Positions 9,101 to 16,967 of a stretch of DNA of 64,000 bases are shown here, piece by piece. The stretch's first letter is position 1, and the number at the start of each line of letters is the position of its first letter. A program made the translations under genes and the position numbers. The DNA is taken from NCBI GenBank assembly GCA_035549015.1, contig DASZRW010000075.1:1-64000 (forward strand). The letters run 5' to 3'. Under the pieces are notes generated by a model, which did no database searches, was not told where the DNA came from, and worked only from the letters and a program-made list of their open reading frames with translations. This DNA is from JAFDZV01 sp035549015. GTDB lineage: Bacteria > Bacteroidota > Ignavibacteria > OLB7.

Positions 9101-9678
9101 TGTTCGTCCGTGAGCGCGCCAAGCACCTCCACATCGTCCGTGACGAAACCGCTGAACTGCAGGCGCAGCCCGCTCTGCACGGTGACGTCGCGATTGGTCC
9201 CCACGGTGAAGCCGCGCACGATCGATCCGCTGCGCTGCAGGTTGCGGCCGAAGATGCCGGAGCCGGAGAGGTCCGGAGGCGGCTGCGCAATCATGCGGGG
9301 GCCGGCTACGGAGTCGTTCACGATAACGAGCTTGCGGCCGTAGTACTCGCGCGGGAACACCAGCGGGCGGTAGTTGTACTCGGCAACGAGATGATGCTGC
9401 TGGAATGAATCGCTCCTCAGGCGCGCGCGCAGATCGGGCCCAAGCCGCAGGAGGCCGAAGCGTGCATCCAGCGTGAGCTCGCCCGGCGTTCCGAGAATCG
9501 GAAGCGAGTCCAGCAGGAGATGGAGCGAGCCGGGAACAACGAACTCGTGCGAGAGGGTGATCACGGAGTCCGCAGCGCCAACCGGGAATCGTTCGGCCAC
9601 GCGAATGCCCTGAGCCATGCCGCCGGCAGCACCGAACAGCATGAGGGATAATGTTATCGCGAGGCGAGAAAGCATCAT
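6157..9678 (-). CDS. Very large predicted outer-membrane protein, unrecognised family
   Basis: A protein of 1173 residues from the double ATG at 9673-9678. That start is chosen because a signal peptide follows at once (LAITLSLMLFGAAGGMAQG); 33 further upstream codons are open but not signal-like. The sequence is dominated by alternating polar/hydrophobic beta-strands ('YRTEDSARFDTATA', 'VGWTLKLMT') and ends in Phe, as outer-membrane barrels often do. A conserved-looking block around residues 160-250 contains 'GFTVGTNRDVTVQSGL' and 'LTDEQTPIQPEGNTQ', which I associate with large uncharacterised surface proteins of Bacteroidota and Ignavibacteria. A distant relation to SprA-like translocon proteins is possible but not demonstrated. 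Confidence 0.7.
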   Translation of the reverse strand: MMLSRLAITLSLMLFGAAGGMAQGIRVAERFPVGAADSVITLSHEFVVPGSLHLLLDSLPILGTPGELTLDARFGLLRLGPDLRARLRSDSFQQHHLVAEYNYRPLVFPREYYGRKLVIVNDSVAGPRMIAQPPPDLSGSGIFGRNLQRSGSIVRGFTVGTNRDVTVQSGLRLQFSGFVTDDVEVLGALTDEQTPIQPEGNTQTLREVDNIFMEIRAKGADAVLGKFISTNAGSYTGYSRKLQGVKGIVYYGGIGSTEAVVGIAPGRFRTQTIQGQDRNQGPYRLTGENGERNIVLVAGSERVYVDGAIMVRGENNDYVIDYGTGEIFFQTRRPITALSRITVDFEYTERQYSRTFLAVKNNTYFADSTITLSATYLRESDNPDETIDVTLTDADRSLLARVGGDRTRAVRTGVLYVGRNDTVRGSYIRVDTTINGAPDSVFRYAPDDPDALYNVAFSISPTGIGDYRYVAFGQYEYAGKGLGTYLPVIYLPLPERRQIGALALAARPVAGVAVNAEAAYSDASLNQFSTDPSATLRGGAFNISATARRDTLRIGRAALGSVRFGARAEYLGASFEPLERVGEVDFTNRWNAGERPGTGRNDNLIVEDTLLWSPVRRLELGAYNGLLRQGSSFHSARQQYSGRFIGDTLIPGADYTFELITSDTAGIRKTNWLRQRGGADYSLGIVTPAFRFESERREDRAIAAGELLPLSYRFVEAGPELRITLPFMVGTMSARYRTEDSARFDTATANALFVHDGNTQTYSMSGELRGVRDLSSTVQFTYRRRTYDSVPGADPAGRLNNTTVLARSQTRWNGFNRGLDLDALYEVQTEQAARLQRLFVRVPLGRGDFTWTDLNGDGLQSEDEFRPALLNDGEYVRIDLPTEQLYPVINLRTSTRLRLQPRNVIQPTTWLGRLLTPVTTETTLRLEEQSQDQRESDIYLLRFSHFLNDSTTINGTALVQQDVNLFETNPEYSFRFRVQSSYGLQRLVSTIERTENVERSLRIRWQPTFDIGVQLDIAGNRGLLHSTDTTSTRRFDLTGFTVSNDLSYRPTQPLEVGWTLKLMTSRDVLPVVPRTTLLNTNSIRVGYALATQGRLSGELERTNVSGTNIGGDALLLPYQLTNGYAIGTTWTARIGVDYRFGANLQASVNYTGRAQPPSMQVLHIGQAEVRAFF

Positions 9679-9794
9679 GGATTGGAAAGATCGGCGAGCG
9701 GAACGGTACGGTAAAAGGGGAAACGATATATTGATCCGGTCGCGGCCCTGCCGTCCGGCCCTGTCTGCGCTCAACACATTATTGAATCACTTCG

Positions 9795-10112
9795 ATGGCC
9801 GATACTCCCGATACACCGGCAACCCCGCCGGCTCCACAACCCCAGCCAACTCCGGCAACCTCGCCGGCTGCAGAAACCCCGGCACCTGCCGAAGCCAGAA
9901 TCACGGTCTCCAAGAACGGTCCCTACCGGATCGAGGGGAACTTCACGATTGTCGACCCCGAAGGGAATGCCTATGGGCTTGGCGGGCGCACCGTGGTCTC
10001 ACTCTGCCGCTGCGGCCTCTCCACCACAAAGCCGTTCTGCGACGGCTCGCACAAGCATCATGGTTTCATGGACAATCCGGAGGCGCGCGATCTGCCGCCG
10101 AAGGCATCGTAG
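9795..10112 (+). CDS. CDGSH iron-sulfur domain protein
   Basis: A 105-residue protein. Residues 1-35 are almost only Pro, Ala, Thr and Gln, a flexible low-complexity leader. Residues 36-105 are a CDGSH (mitoNEET-type) domain with ligands Cys71, Cys73, Cys82 and His86 in CRCG...KPFCDGSH. Such domains bind a 2Fe-2S cluster by three Cys and one His and act in electron or cluster transfer. There is no membrane anchor. The gene stands alone and divergent from the large outer-membrane protein, with 116 bases between the two starts. Confidence 0.9.
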   Translation: MADTPDTPATPPAPQPQPTPATSPAAETPAPAEARITVSKNGPYRIEGNFTIVDPEGNAYGLGGRTVVSLCRCGLSTTKPFCDGSHKHHGFMDNPEARDLPPKAS

Positions 10113-10396
10113 GGAAGCGGCCGGGATCCGCTGTCGCATGGCGGGCGCTCTGACACCCCCGATCTGCTGCGGGTGATGGGTGAATGGCGGCAACGGGCTG
10201 TTGGCCGACGGAGGGCAACGAATGGGAACCGGTTCCCTACCGCGCCGCGCCGATTGGTAGCTCCAGCAGCCTGCAGCGGCACTGATCCCGGAGCGCCCAT
10301 GTTCACAGGGCTCGAGTCACCTCGAGCCCGATCCGCTCGACGCATCGGCAACGGTCCGGCGGATGCGGTCGCGGCGGGAGTGCACCAGTTCCCGCT

Positions 10397-11317
10397 CTAC
10401 GCCTTCAACACCACACGCCCCATCGTTGCAACCTCGCGCCCCATGCGTACTTCGGCCAGCCTGCGCTTCAGGCGTGTGAACAGGCTGCGGCGCGGGACGT
10501 CGATCTCGAGTTCGAAGGCCAGCGCGTCCGCCATCAGCCGCAATCCCGCGAAGGTGAGGAATGCGGAACGGCCTTTGATGCGGCGCTCGGCGAGCATCTT
10601 CATGCCGCTGGCATAGTCGCTGTAGATCGGTGAGTCCAGAATGATTGCGAGGCCGCCGGGACGCAGCACGCGTACGGCCTCCGCCAGCACACCGCGCATG
10701 TCTCCGGCATAATGGAAGGCACCGTTGTAGATCACCACGTCCACGCACGCGTTCACGAACGGCAGGCTGGCGTAGTCCGCAAGGACACGATCGAAGGAGA
10801 TCGGAAGATGTTCCAGGTAGTGCCGGCCGGCGGCAAGGCCGTCGCGCGCGTCGGCGAATACATCCAGCGCCACCACCTCGTGCCCCGCCTCGGCCAGATG
10901 CCGGCTCAGCCAGCAGTTGCCGGCTCCCGCATCCACGATCGCGAGGGTACGTCCGGCGAAATGCCGTGCCAGCACCCCCATCAGCCAGCGCATGCTCTCA
11001 CCCCGCATCCGCCACTCCTCGTGCTTCGGGTCCGCCACGGGCGCATCGGGAAGGGCAAGGTAGTGCTCCGGCCCGTCGGAGCCGCGCCCCTCCGCACTGC
11101 GGATCGCGCCGTACTCCTCGACGAACGATGCATGGCACTCCGCCTCGCGAGCCGAGAGGAAGCCGCGAACGCCGTTGCACTGCCGGCTGCGGAAGCCGTC
11201 GTGCATGCAGAGGAGATCATCGCCATCCTCCACCAGCGGCCGGCGACAGGTTGGACAGGCGTATCGGATCATGCGCTCACGGATCGATGAGATACCGGCT
11301 ATTGGCGGCACGCTCAT
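10397..11317 (-). CDS. SAM-dependent methyltransferase with N-terminal zinc-finger-like segment
   Basis: A 306-residue protein; the start at 11315-11317 overlaps the stop of the upstream glycosyltransferase by 4 bp (ATGA). Residues 21-40 contain CPTC...C.H, a small Trm112/zinc-ribbon-like motif. The class I methyltransferase fold follows, with motif I VDAGAGNCWLS at about 128-138, an acidic residue at the end of beta-2 (VVALDVF) and a post-motif 'VLRPGGLAIILDSP'. It is the last gene of a four-gene overlapping operon with a glycosyltransferase, a radical SAM protein and a nucleotidyltransferase-like protein. The likely substrate is a sugar or lipid intermediate of that pathway. Confidence 0.85.
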   Translation of the reverse strand: MSVPPIAGISSIRERMIRYACPTCRRPLVEDGDDLLCMHDGFRSRQCNGVRGFLSAREAECHASFVEEYGAIRSAEGRGSDGPEHYLALPDAPVADPKHEEWRMRGESMRWLMGVLARHFAGRTLAIVDAGAGNCWLSRHLAEAGHEVVALDVFADARDGLAAGRHYLEHLPISFDRVLADYASLPFVNACVDVVIYNGAFHYAGDMRGVLAEAVRVLRPGGLAIILDSPIYSDYASGMKMLAERRIKGRSAFLTFAGLRLMADALAFELEIDVPRRSLFTRLKRRLAEVRMGREVATMGRVVLKA

Positions 11318-12432
11318 GGCGCCACCTCGTTGTAGAGACGATCGAATGCTTCGAACATGCCTGCGAGCGAATAGCCCCGAGCGATGGCCGCGGGGCCTGC
11401 TTCGGCGCAGGCATGCGCGTGCACGCCATCGGCAAGCGAGCGAAGGATCTGTGCGGCCATTGCATCCGCGTTGCCCGGATCGAAACGGTAGACGAGTTCG
11501 GCGGGCAGTTCCGCCGCCACGCCGACGTCCGATGCGATCACCGGAAGCCCGGTTGCAAGCGCCTCCAGGATGGCCATCCCCTGCGACTCGTACAGCGAGG
11601 CATGCAGCAGCCGGTCCGCATCGCGATACAGCGCCGGCATCTGATCGTGCGGCACGTCCCCGTGGAAGCGAACGCAACCGGCCAGACCCAGATCGCGGAC
11701 GGAGGCTTCGATCCGTTCACGCTCGAACCCCTCGCCGGTCATCGCGAGCGTTGCATCGGGGCGTGCGCGCCGCACGTCGGCGAACGCATGCAATATGGAA
11801 TTGTGATCCTTCAACGGGATCATGGAGGAAACCACCAGCAGCCGCGCACCGCCGCGCATCGGCATCGGTGTGAACATCTCCGTATCCACCCCCAGCGGCA
11901 GGCGGTGCAGCCGGGGCTGGAACTCCGCCGGCACGCGCCGGGCAATCCAGGCGGAGCCGGCCGTGATCGCCGCCGCGCGCCTGAACGCTGTTCGCACGAA
12001 GGCTCGCTGCACCATGGAGAGCTGCGCGCCGTAGTTCTCGCGGGGATAACGAGCCAGCTCGCCTCCGCCGATCGTCACAATCAGGGGCACGCCGATGCGC
12101 GCGGCCGCACGTGCGCCGAGGAAGCCGGTTTCGGTGGCCCAGAGGGAGTGCACGAGACTGAACGGCGCGGCGCGGTGATCGCGCCGAACGCGGTCCAGAA
12201 GCTCGCGCCACAGAAGGATGCGCCGCACCCCATGCTCCCTGCGATCGCTGAGGCAATGCACGGTTGCGCCGAAGAGGCTGTACGTGGAACGTCTGAAGGG
12301 ATAGTGCGGGGTATAGACCACCAGATCGTGACGGCCGGCGAGGCCCGCCATGATATTGCGCACAACCGGAATGCACCAGTCGCTCTCGTCGGCGGAGCAG
12401 CCTGGAACGATCATGCAGATTCGGCGGCGCAT
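11314..12432 (-). CDS. GT4-family glycosyltransferase
   Basis: A 372-residue protein, starting at MRRRICMIVPG. Its GT-B fold features are an N-terminal Rossmann half with IGGGELARY (about 121-129), the 'HRLPLGVDTEMF' linker and a C-terminal nucleotide-sugar half with the EX7E motif (Glu282 and Glu290 in YESQGMAILEA). It probably transfers a sugar from a nucleotide donor to a lipid- or glycan-linked acceptor at the inner membrane. It overlaps the downstream methyltransferase by 4 bp and follows the radical SAM gene after 41 bases. Confidence 0.9.
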   Translation of the reverse strand: MRRRICMIVPGCSADESDWCIPVVRNIMAGLAGRHDLVVYTPHYPFRRSTYSLFGATVHCLSDRREHGVRRILLWRELLDRVRRDHRAAPFSLVHSLWATETGFLGARAAARIGVPLIVTIGGGELARYPRENYGAQLSMVQRAFVRTAFRRAAAITAGSAWIARRVPAEFQPRLHRLPLGVDTEMFTPMPMRGGARLLVVSSMIPLKDHNSILHAFADVRRARPDATLAMTGEGFERERIEASVRDLGLAGCVRFHGDVPHDQMPALYRDADRLLHASLYESQGMAILEALATGLPVIASDVGVAAELPAELVYRFDPGNADAMAAQILRSLADGVHAHACAEAGPAAIARGYSLAGMFEAFDRLYNEVAP

Positions 12433-12473
12433 GCGGAAGAATGAGATCTGTGGAAGGGCCGGAGGGGGCCGGC

Positions 12474-13988
12474 TCAGGTTTCCCCGGCGGGCTGAACAAC
12501 CGGCAGCATGATGCGCATCGGGGCCACGGGACGGCGCAACCGGCGTACCATGAACGAATGGAACGCCGCGCGCACCGTGTGGTACGGCAGCAGCAGCACG
12601 CGGCGCGATGCGTTGGGCGGAACGGGAAGGTTCGTGAAGAAGGAGCGCATGGCACGAAGGCCCTGCTGGCGCCGGTGTTCCTGATGCACATAGCGCGCGA
12701 GGGCACGGTAGAACTCCGTGCTGTAGGTTCCGTGAAACATCATGGCAAGATCGGCGCTCTCGCTCCAGTTCCGCTTCTCCCCCATCTCGCCGATCACGCG
12801 CTCGTAGAACTTGGTCCCCGGAAGCGGATACGAAACGGAGATGCCGATCTCCTCCGGCAACGCGCGCCGAACCATCTCCAGCGTTGCATCGATCTCGCGA
12901 TCTCCCTCCCCCGGATATCCGAACTGAAGGAAGAAGCCCACGCGAATGGCGTACGCACGAAGCTTGGCGGTTGCGCGATGGATCTGGCTTACCGTCGTTC
13001 CCTTCTCCATCGCGTCCAGCACCTTCTGCGCGCCGGACTCGGCGCCGATCCAGACCGTTGCGCAGCCGGCCCGCGACAGCGCCGCCGCGGTATCGCCGCG
13101 CAGAATCAGATCGGCGCGGGAGAGGCACTTGAACGGAATCACCGCATCCAGCTCCGCAACGTGGCGGCTGAACTCCTCCACCCATCCCGGCTTCAGACCG
13201 AAGATGTCGTCGCAGATCCAGATGTGGTCCGGATTGTATTCCTCCTTCAGCGCCCTGAACTCCTCGGCGACGCACCGCGGGGAGCGGGAGTTGTATACCC
13301 GGCCGTAGATCGGCTTGGCGCACCAGTTGCAGCGGTACGGGCAGCCGCGCGTGGTTGCAACGTTGATGGAGAAGTAGCCATGCCGGCGACGCCATTCGGA
13401 GCGATACGCCGCAACGTCCACAAGGTCGCGGGCCGGCATCGGAAGCGAATCCAGTTCACGCAGAACGGAACGGCGCGGCCCCCTGCGGATAATTCCATCG
13501 GCATCGCGCACCGCAACGCCCGCGATCTCCCCGGCATGCGCAGCCCCCCTGCCGTGCAGGTGATCCAGGAGTTCGCGCAGTGTCTGCTCCGCCTCGCCGA
13601 ACATGATGTAGTCCGCCCCGTGCTCGAAATACTTCTCCTGGTGATCGGTGGCATCGGAGCTGTGCACGATCACCGTGCAGCCATGCTTCTTCCCGAGGCG
13701 GGCCATGCGGAACGCCGCTTCACGCATGCGCGTGAGGCACATCTTCGTGAGGTAATTGAAGTCGTCGTCGTAGATAATCAGGAAGCGCGGCGTGTGGCGA
13801 ACCAGATGCTCGGCGATCTGCTCGGGCGATTCCATGAGCATGGAATCGAAGAGGGCAACGGAATAGCCTGCCTCCCGGGCAACGGCCGCTGCGTAGAGCG
13901 TCCCGAGAGGCTGATACGGCATCATCGCCCGATACTCTTTCGGATCGAAGCGAAGAAAGTAGCTGTGCGTGAAGAGAATGTCACTCAT
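12474..13988 (-). CDS. B12-binding-domain radical SAM protein
   Basis: A 504-residue protein from the ATG at 13986-13988. The N-terminal ~150 residues resemble a cobalamin-binding Rossmann domain (for example 'HGADYIMFGEAEQTLREL', 124-141). The radical SAM core carries Cys216, Cys220 and Cys223 in RGCPYRCNWCAK, which ligate the 4Fe-4S cluster. The arrangement matches the BchE/methyltransferase-like radical SAM families, which methylate or cyclise unactivated carbons. The start lies within the end of the nucleotidyltransferase-like gene (8-bp overlap, 13981-13988), implying coupled translation. The substrate is unknown; the context suggests a glycan or lipid. Confidence 0.9.
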   Translation of the reverse strand: MSDILFTHSYFLRFDPKEYRAMMPYQPLGTLYAAAVAREAGYSVALFDSMLMESPEQIAEHLVRHTPRFLIIYDDDFNYLTKMCLTRMREAAFRMARLGKKHGCTVIVHSSDATDHQEKYFEHGADYIMFGEAEQTLRELLDHLHGRGAAHAGEIAGVAVRDADGIIRRGPRRSVLRELDSLPMPARDLVDVAAYRSEWRRRHGYFSINVATTRGCPYRCNWCAKPIYGRVYNSRSPRCVAEEFRALKEEYNPDHIWICDDIFGLKPGWVEEFSRHVAELDAVIPFKCLSRADLILRGDTAAALSRAGCATVWIGAESGAQKVLDAMEKGTTVSQIHRATAKLRAYAIRVGFFLQFGYPGEGDREIDATLEMVRRALPEEIGISVSYPLPGTKFYERVIGEMGEKRNWSESADLAMMFHGTYSTEFYRALARYVHQEHRRQQGLRAMRSFFTNLPVPPNASRRVLLLPYHTVRAAFHSFMVRRLRRPVAPMRIMLPVVQPAGET

Positions 13989-14907
13989 CGGAGATCCCGT
14001 ACTGCGCCAGTCGAGCACGGTACATCGTGAGCACCTTCGGCGCCTGATCGTTTGGATGCGCCCGCGACTCGTCGCGGCGCGTCCGAAGGGCTCCATCGTA
14101 CGCCCGCGGATCGATTCCCGGGAACTTACGACGCCAGAAGTTGCGTGTCATCATCATCAGCCGGATGTCCAGCTTCGTTGCGAGATGGGACGGAAGAAGA
14201 CGCTCCAGAAATCCGCGGAGGCGCTCCCCACCCTCCACCGTTCTCCGAATCTCCACCTGCTCCATGGTGAAGTTGGGATAGAACTCCTTGATCCAGGAGT
14301 TCTCCCTCATGAAGCGATTGAAGAGCCCGCGGTTGTACAACGGCTTCAACGATGCAACCTCGCACACAACATACGCGTTCCGCTCGCGAACCCGAAGGTT
14401 GTCCGCACTGACGTAGTAGTTCGTGCAGAAGTATTTGCGGCTGTTGAGAAGGAAGATACGCCGTATGGCAACGAGAATGGTGCGGGCTATCCAGAGACGC
14501 CCCGGCGCGGTCACGATGAAGTAGTCGATATCGCTGTACTGGTCGGCGATATAGCGGCACAACTGGCCGCTGACGAATACCCCCTGAACGAATGGAACGA
14601 AACGCATCACCGCTGCAACCCTGAGCGCCGCCCGCCACATCCGGCGCCCCTCCTGTTCCATTGCGATCCGGCGATCGACGATCGCCCCGGTCTGATGCGG
14701 AAGGTAATAATAGCCGCGGTCCTTGATAAGCTTGCCATCGGCAACAAGCTCCGCCACCGTCCCTCTCAGCTCATAGGACGAAACCCCATGCACCGGCAGA
14801 AAGAGATGAATCTCCTCCTCCCGCAATGGGTAGTTGAACACGTCGTAATAGCCCAATACGCGGACTATCGGCGCGTAGAGTGTACAGATATCTGTAGTAG
14901 CGAGCAT
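13981..14907 (-). CDS. Nucleotidyltransferase-superfamily protein
   Basis: A 308-residue protein from MLATTDICTL; upstream codons are open but do not look coding. Residues 14-70 look like a winged-helix segment ('YDVFNYPLREEEIHLFL'). Residues 110-135 carry 'FVSGQLCRYIADQYSDIDYF', matching the G-S...D-x-D core of minimal nucleotidyltransferases, with Asp126 and Asp128 retained but the Ser of the GS pair replaced by Gln. It is the first gene of the operon and overlaps the radical SAM gene. It may be a nucleotidyltransferase or a catalytically altered member; its role in the pathway is unknown. Confidence 0.7.
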   Translation of the reverse strand: MLATTDICTLYAPIVRVLGYYDVFNYPLREEEIHLFLPVHGVSSYELRGTVAELVADGKLIKDRGYYYLPHQTGAIVDRRIAMEQEGRRMWRAALRVAAVMRFVPFVQGVFVSGQLCRYIADQYSDIDYFIVTAPGRLWIARTILVAIRRIFLLNSRKYFCTNYYVSADNLRVRERNAYVVCEVASLKPLYNRGLFNRFMRENSWIKEFYPNFTMEQVEIRRTVEGGERLRGFLERLLPSHLATKLDIRLMMMTRNFWRRKFPGIDPRAYDGALRTRRDESRAHPNDQAPKVLTMYRARLAQYGISDE

Positions 14908-15398
14908 GAGCGTGACGTAACATGGCCGGAGACTGGGAGTCACCAATGGAGTGGGCACAGCGGACTCATTGGGAGTGATAGTCCGTGTTCGCACATAAAC
15001 CCGGCATTCCGAAAAAAGATACCGGAATCGTACGGCAGCCGCATTTTCGCCTGAGAGCCGCCCGTTCGATCCGGAAGGAAGCGGCATCCGCCGATTCCCC
15101 GGCGGCAGCCGGGTTCATCCCCGAACCTCGGGAACCGTCCCAATCGATCAGCCTCCCCGGTCCATCGTCACGACATCGGCCGGGCCGCGTTCGTGACCCG
15201 ACGGAGACCGCTCGACCGGACGGCAACGGATGTTGCTCACGCTGAAGAAGCGCAGGGATGGTGCGGTTCGCGATTGTGTGTGGTGTCTCGTGCCTTCACC
15301 TCAAATTCAACGCGGCGAGGGGAATGCAAGGTAGCCAGAACGCCGAACCCACCAAGGCGTTCGACGGGCGGACGAAACGAATCTTCCTATCTTCATCG
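14908..15398. other. Divergent intergenic region (491 bp)
   Basis: Upstream of both the four-gene minus operon and the ABC ATPase gene, so it should hold promoters for both. Only a weak inverted repeat (CGGACT 14961-14966, AGTCCG 14980-14985) was noticed. No gene was recognised. Confidence 0.5.
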
Positions 15399-16439
15399 AT
15401 GACCTCCTCTGCTCCGAACGGCGAAGCGTTCGCCATCACGACGCACAACCTCCGCAAGGAGTTCCGGCGCATCGTTCGCTCGCCGGGGTTGCGAGGCCTC
15501 GTGGAATCGATCGGCGGCAGAACCCGTGCAACGGTCACCACGGCCGTTCAATCCCTGAGCCTGCAGGTTCGCGCAGGGGAACGCATCGCCTTCATCGGCC
15601 CGAACGGATCGGGCAAGTCCACCACGATCAAGATGCTCACCGGCATCCTGCATCCAACCAGCGGCGATGCGTCCGTACTCGGCTTCAACCCATGGCGGCA
15701 ACGAAAGGAGCTCGCCTACCATCTCGGGTCGGTCTTCGGGCAGAAGTCCCAGCTCTGGTTTCACCTGCCGCCGATGGAAACGTTCTTCCTGCTCGCGCGA
15801 ATCTTCGAGCTCGAGGAGCAGACATGGCGAAGCAGGCTTGACCTGCTGGTGGATGCATTCGGCATCCGGCCCTATCTGCACACACCGGTGCGGAAGCTCT
15901 CGCTTGGCGAGCGCATGCGATGCGAGGTGGTGGCGAGCCTTCTGCACAGACCGTCGCTGCTGCTTCTGGATGAGCCGACCATTGGGCTGGACGTTGTGGC
16001 GAAGGCAACGCTGCGCGAACATATCCGCGATGCGAACCTGCGCGACGGCACAACGATCTTCATCACGTCGCACGATGCCGGCGATGTGGAGATGCTTGCC
16101 GAACGGGTGATTGTGATTGCGGAGGGAGAGGCGATGTTCGATGGGCCGGTAGCCGAGCTGCGCAGGCGCTACCTGCGAACGAAGCGCCTGGAGGCTCGCT
16201 TCGCCGAGCCGCTGACGGAAGCAGCGATGACCACGCTCCGGAACCACCCGGATGCACCGTGGAAGATGGTTGCGTTCACCGAGTTCAGTGTGACGCTCGA
16301 TCTGGACACCTCACGGCCGGAGGCCGCACGCGACGCGATGGCCTGGCTGGGCGATCAACACGCCATCGAGGATATCACCATCGCCGAGCCTCCGCTCGAG
16401 GAGGTGATCAGGATCATCTACGAGGAAGAGAGTACGTAA
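15399..16439 (+). CDS. ABC transporter ATP-binding protein (ABC-2 export type)
   Basis: A 346-residue protein starting at MTSSAPNGEA. Walker A is GPNGSGKST (67-75), the signature is LSLGERMR (167-174, a variant of LSGGQ), Walker B is LLLLDEP (187-193) and the switch His is in SHDAGDVE. The Q-loop region 'FGQKSQLWFHLPPMETFF' is typical of the ABC-2 subfamily that pairs with DUF990-like permeases. No permease gene lies next to it: the next gene is on the other strand. It may work with a permease encoded elsewhere. About 70 extra C-terminal residues follow the nucleotide-binding domain. Confidence 0.92.
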   Translation: MTSSAPNGEAFAITTHNLRKEFRRIVRSPGLRGLVESIGGRTRATVTTAVQSLSLQVRAGERIAFIGPNGSGKSTTIKMLTGILHPTSGDASVLGFNPWRQRKELAYHLGSVFGQKSQLWFHLPPMETFFLLARIFELEEQTWRSRLDLLVDAFGIRPYLHTPVRKLSLGERMRCEVVASLLHRPSLLLLDEPTIGLDVVAKATLREHIRDANLRDGTTIFITSHDAGDVEMLAERVIVIAEGEAMFDGPVAELRRRYLRTKRLEARFAEPLTEAAMTTLRNHPDAPWKMVAFTEFSVTLDLDTSRPEAARDAMAWLGDQHAIEDITIAEPPLEEVIRIIYEEEST

Positions 16440-16500
16440 CATAGAAGAGATGACAGGCCGCGATGCGTGACGGGTGAGTGCATCCGTAACTCACGGCTCA

Positions 16501-16794
16501 TCATCCTTCATCCTTCCCCACGGCGGCCGCCAGATCGCGCCAGCCCGGGTTCACCAGGACCGTGGTGCCCACGACGATGGTGGGCACGGTCCGCTTTCCT
16601 CCGGCCCAGATCATCACCTGCTCGGCAGCCCCCTCCACCTCTTCGATGTTGATCTCCCGGAAGGCGATTCCCCACGACGTGAGATAACGTTTGGCACGGG
16701 TGCAGTCCGAACACCACGTTGTGCTGTAGACCACCACGTCCGCACCGGACTCCGGTTCCTGCCGAGGCCGGTCCGCGGCCATCTCGCTGTTCAT
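16501..16794 (-). CDS. Glutaredoxin-like protein (Mrx1/NrdH type)
   Basis: The 97-residue form from the ATG at 16792-16794; the frame stays open to an upstream ATG at 16869, so the start is uncertain. The thioredoxin fold carries CSDC (Cys28-Cys31) after VVYSTTW, cis-Pro in KRTVPTIVVG, and 'NPGWRDLAAAVG' near the end. These features match the mycoredoxin/glutaredoxin-like family that reduces mixed disulfides in the cytoplasm. Upstream codons contain near-repeats of 'MNGEVST/MNSEM', another reason to doubt the longest form. Confidence 0.85.
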   Translation of the reverse strand: MNSEMAADRPRQEPESGADVVVYSTTWCSDCTRAKRYLTSWGIAFREINIEEVEGAAEQVMIWAGGKRTVPTIVVGTTVLVNPGWRDLAAAVGKDEG

Positions 16795-16967
16795 CGTTGA
16801 GACTTCGCCATTCATCGTCAGAGTCGGAATTGGTTGAGCGGAACAGGGGGAACTGGCAGCATGCTCCATGGCGAAGCAGCCGGCAGGCCTTCAAGATGAC
16901 GGCAGGAGGGCATCCATCGTGGTAAGGATTTGTGCGGGTGCATGCAGAAGCCATCCGCCGTGCCGGA

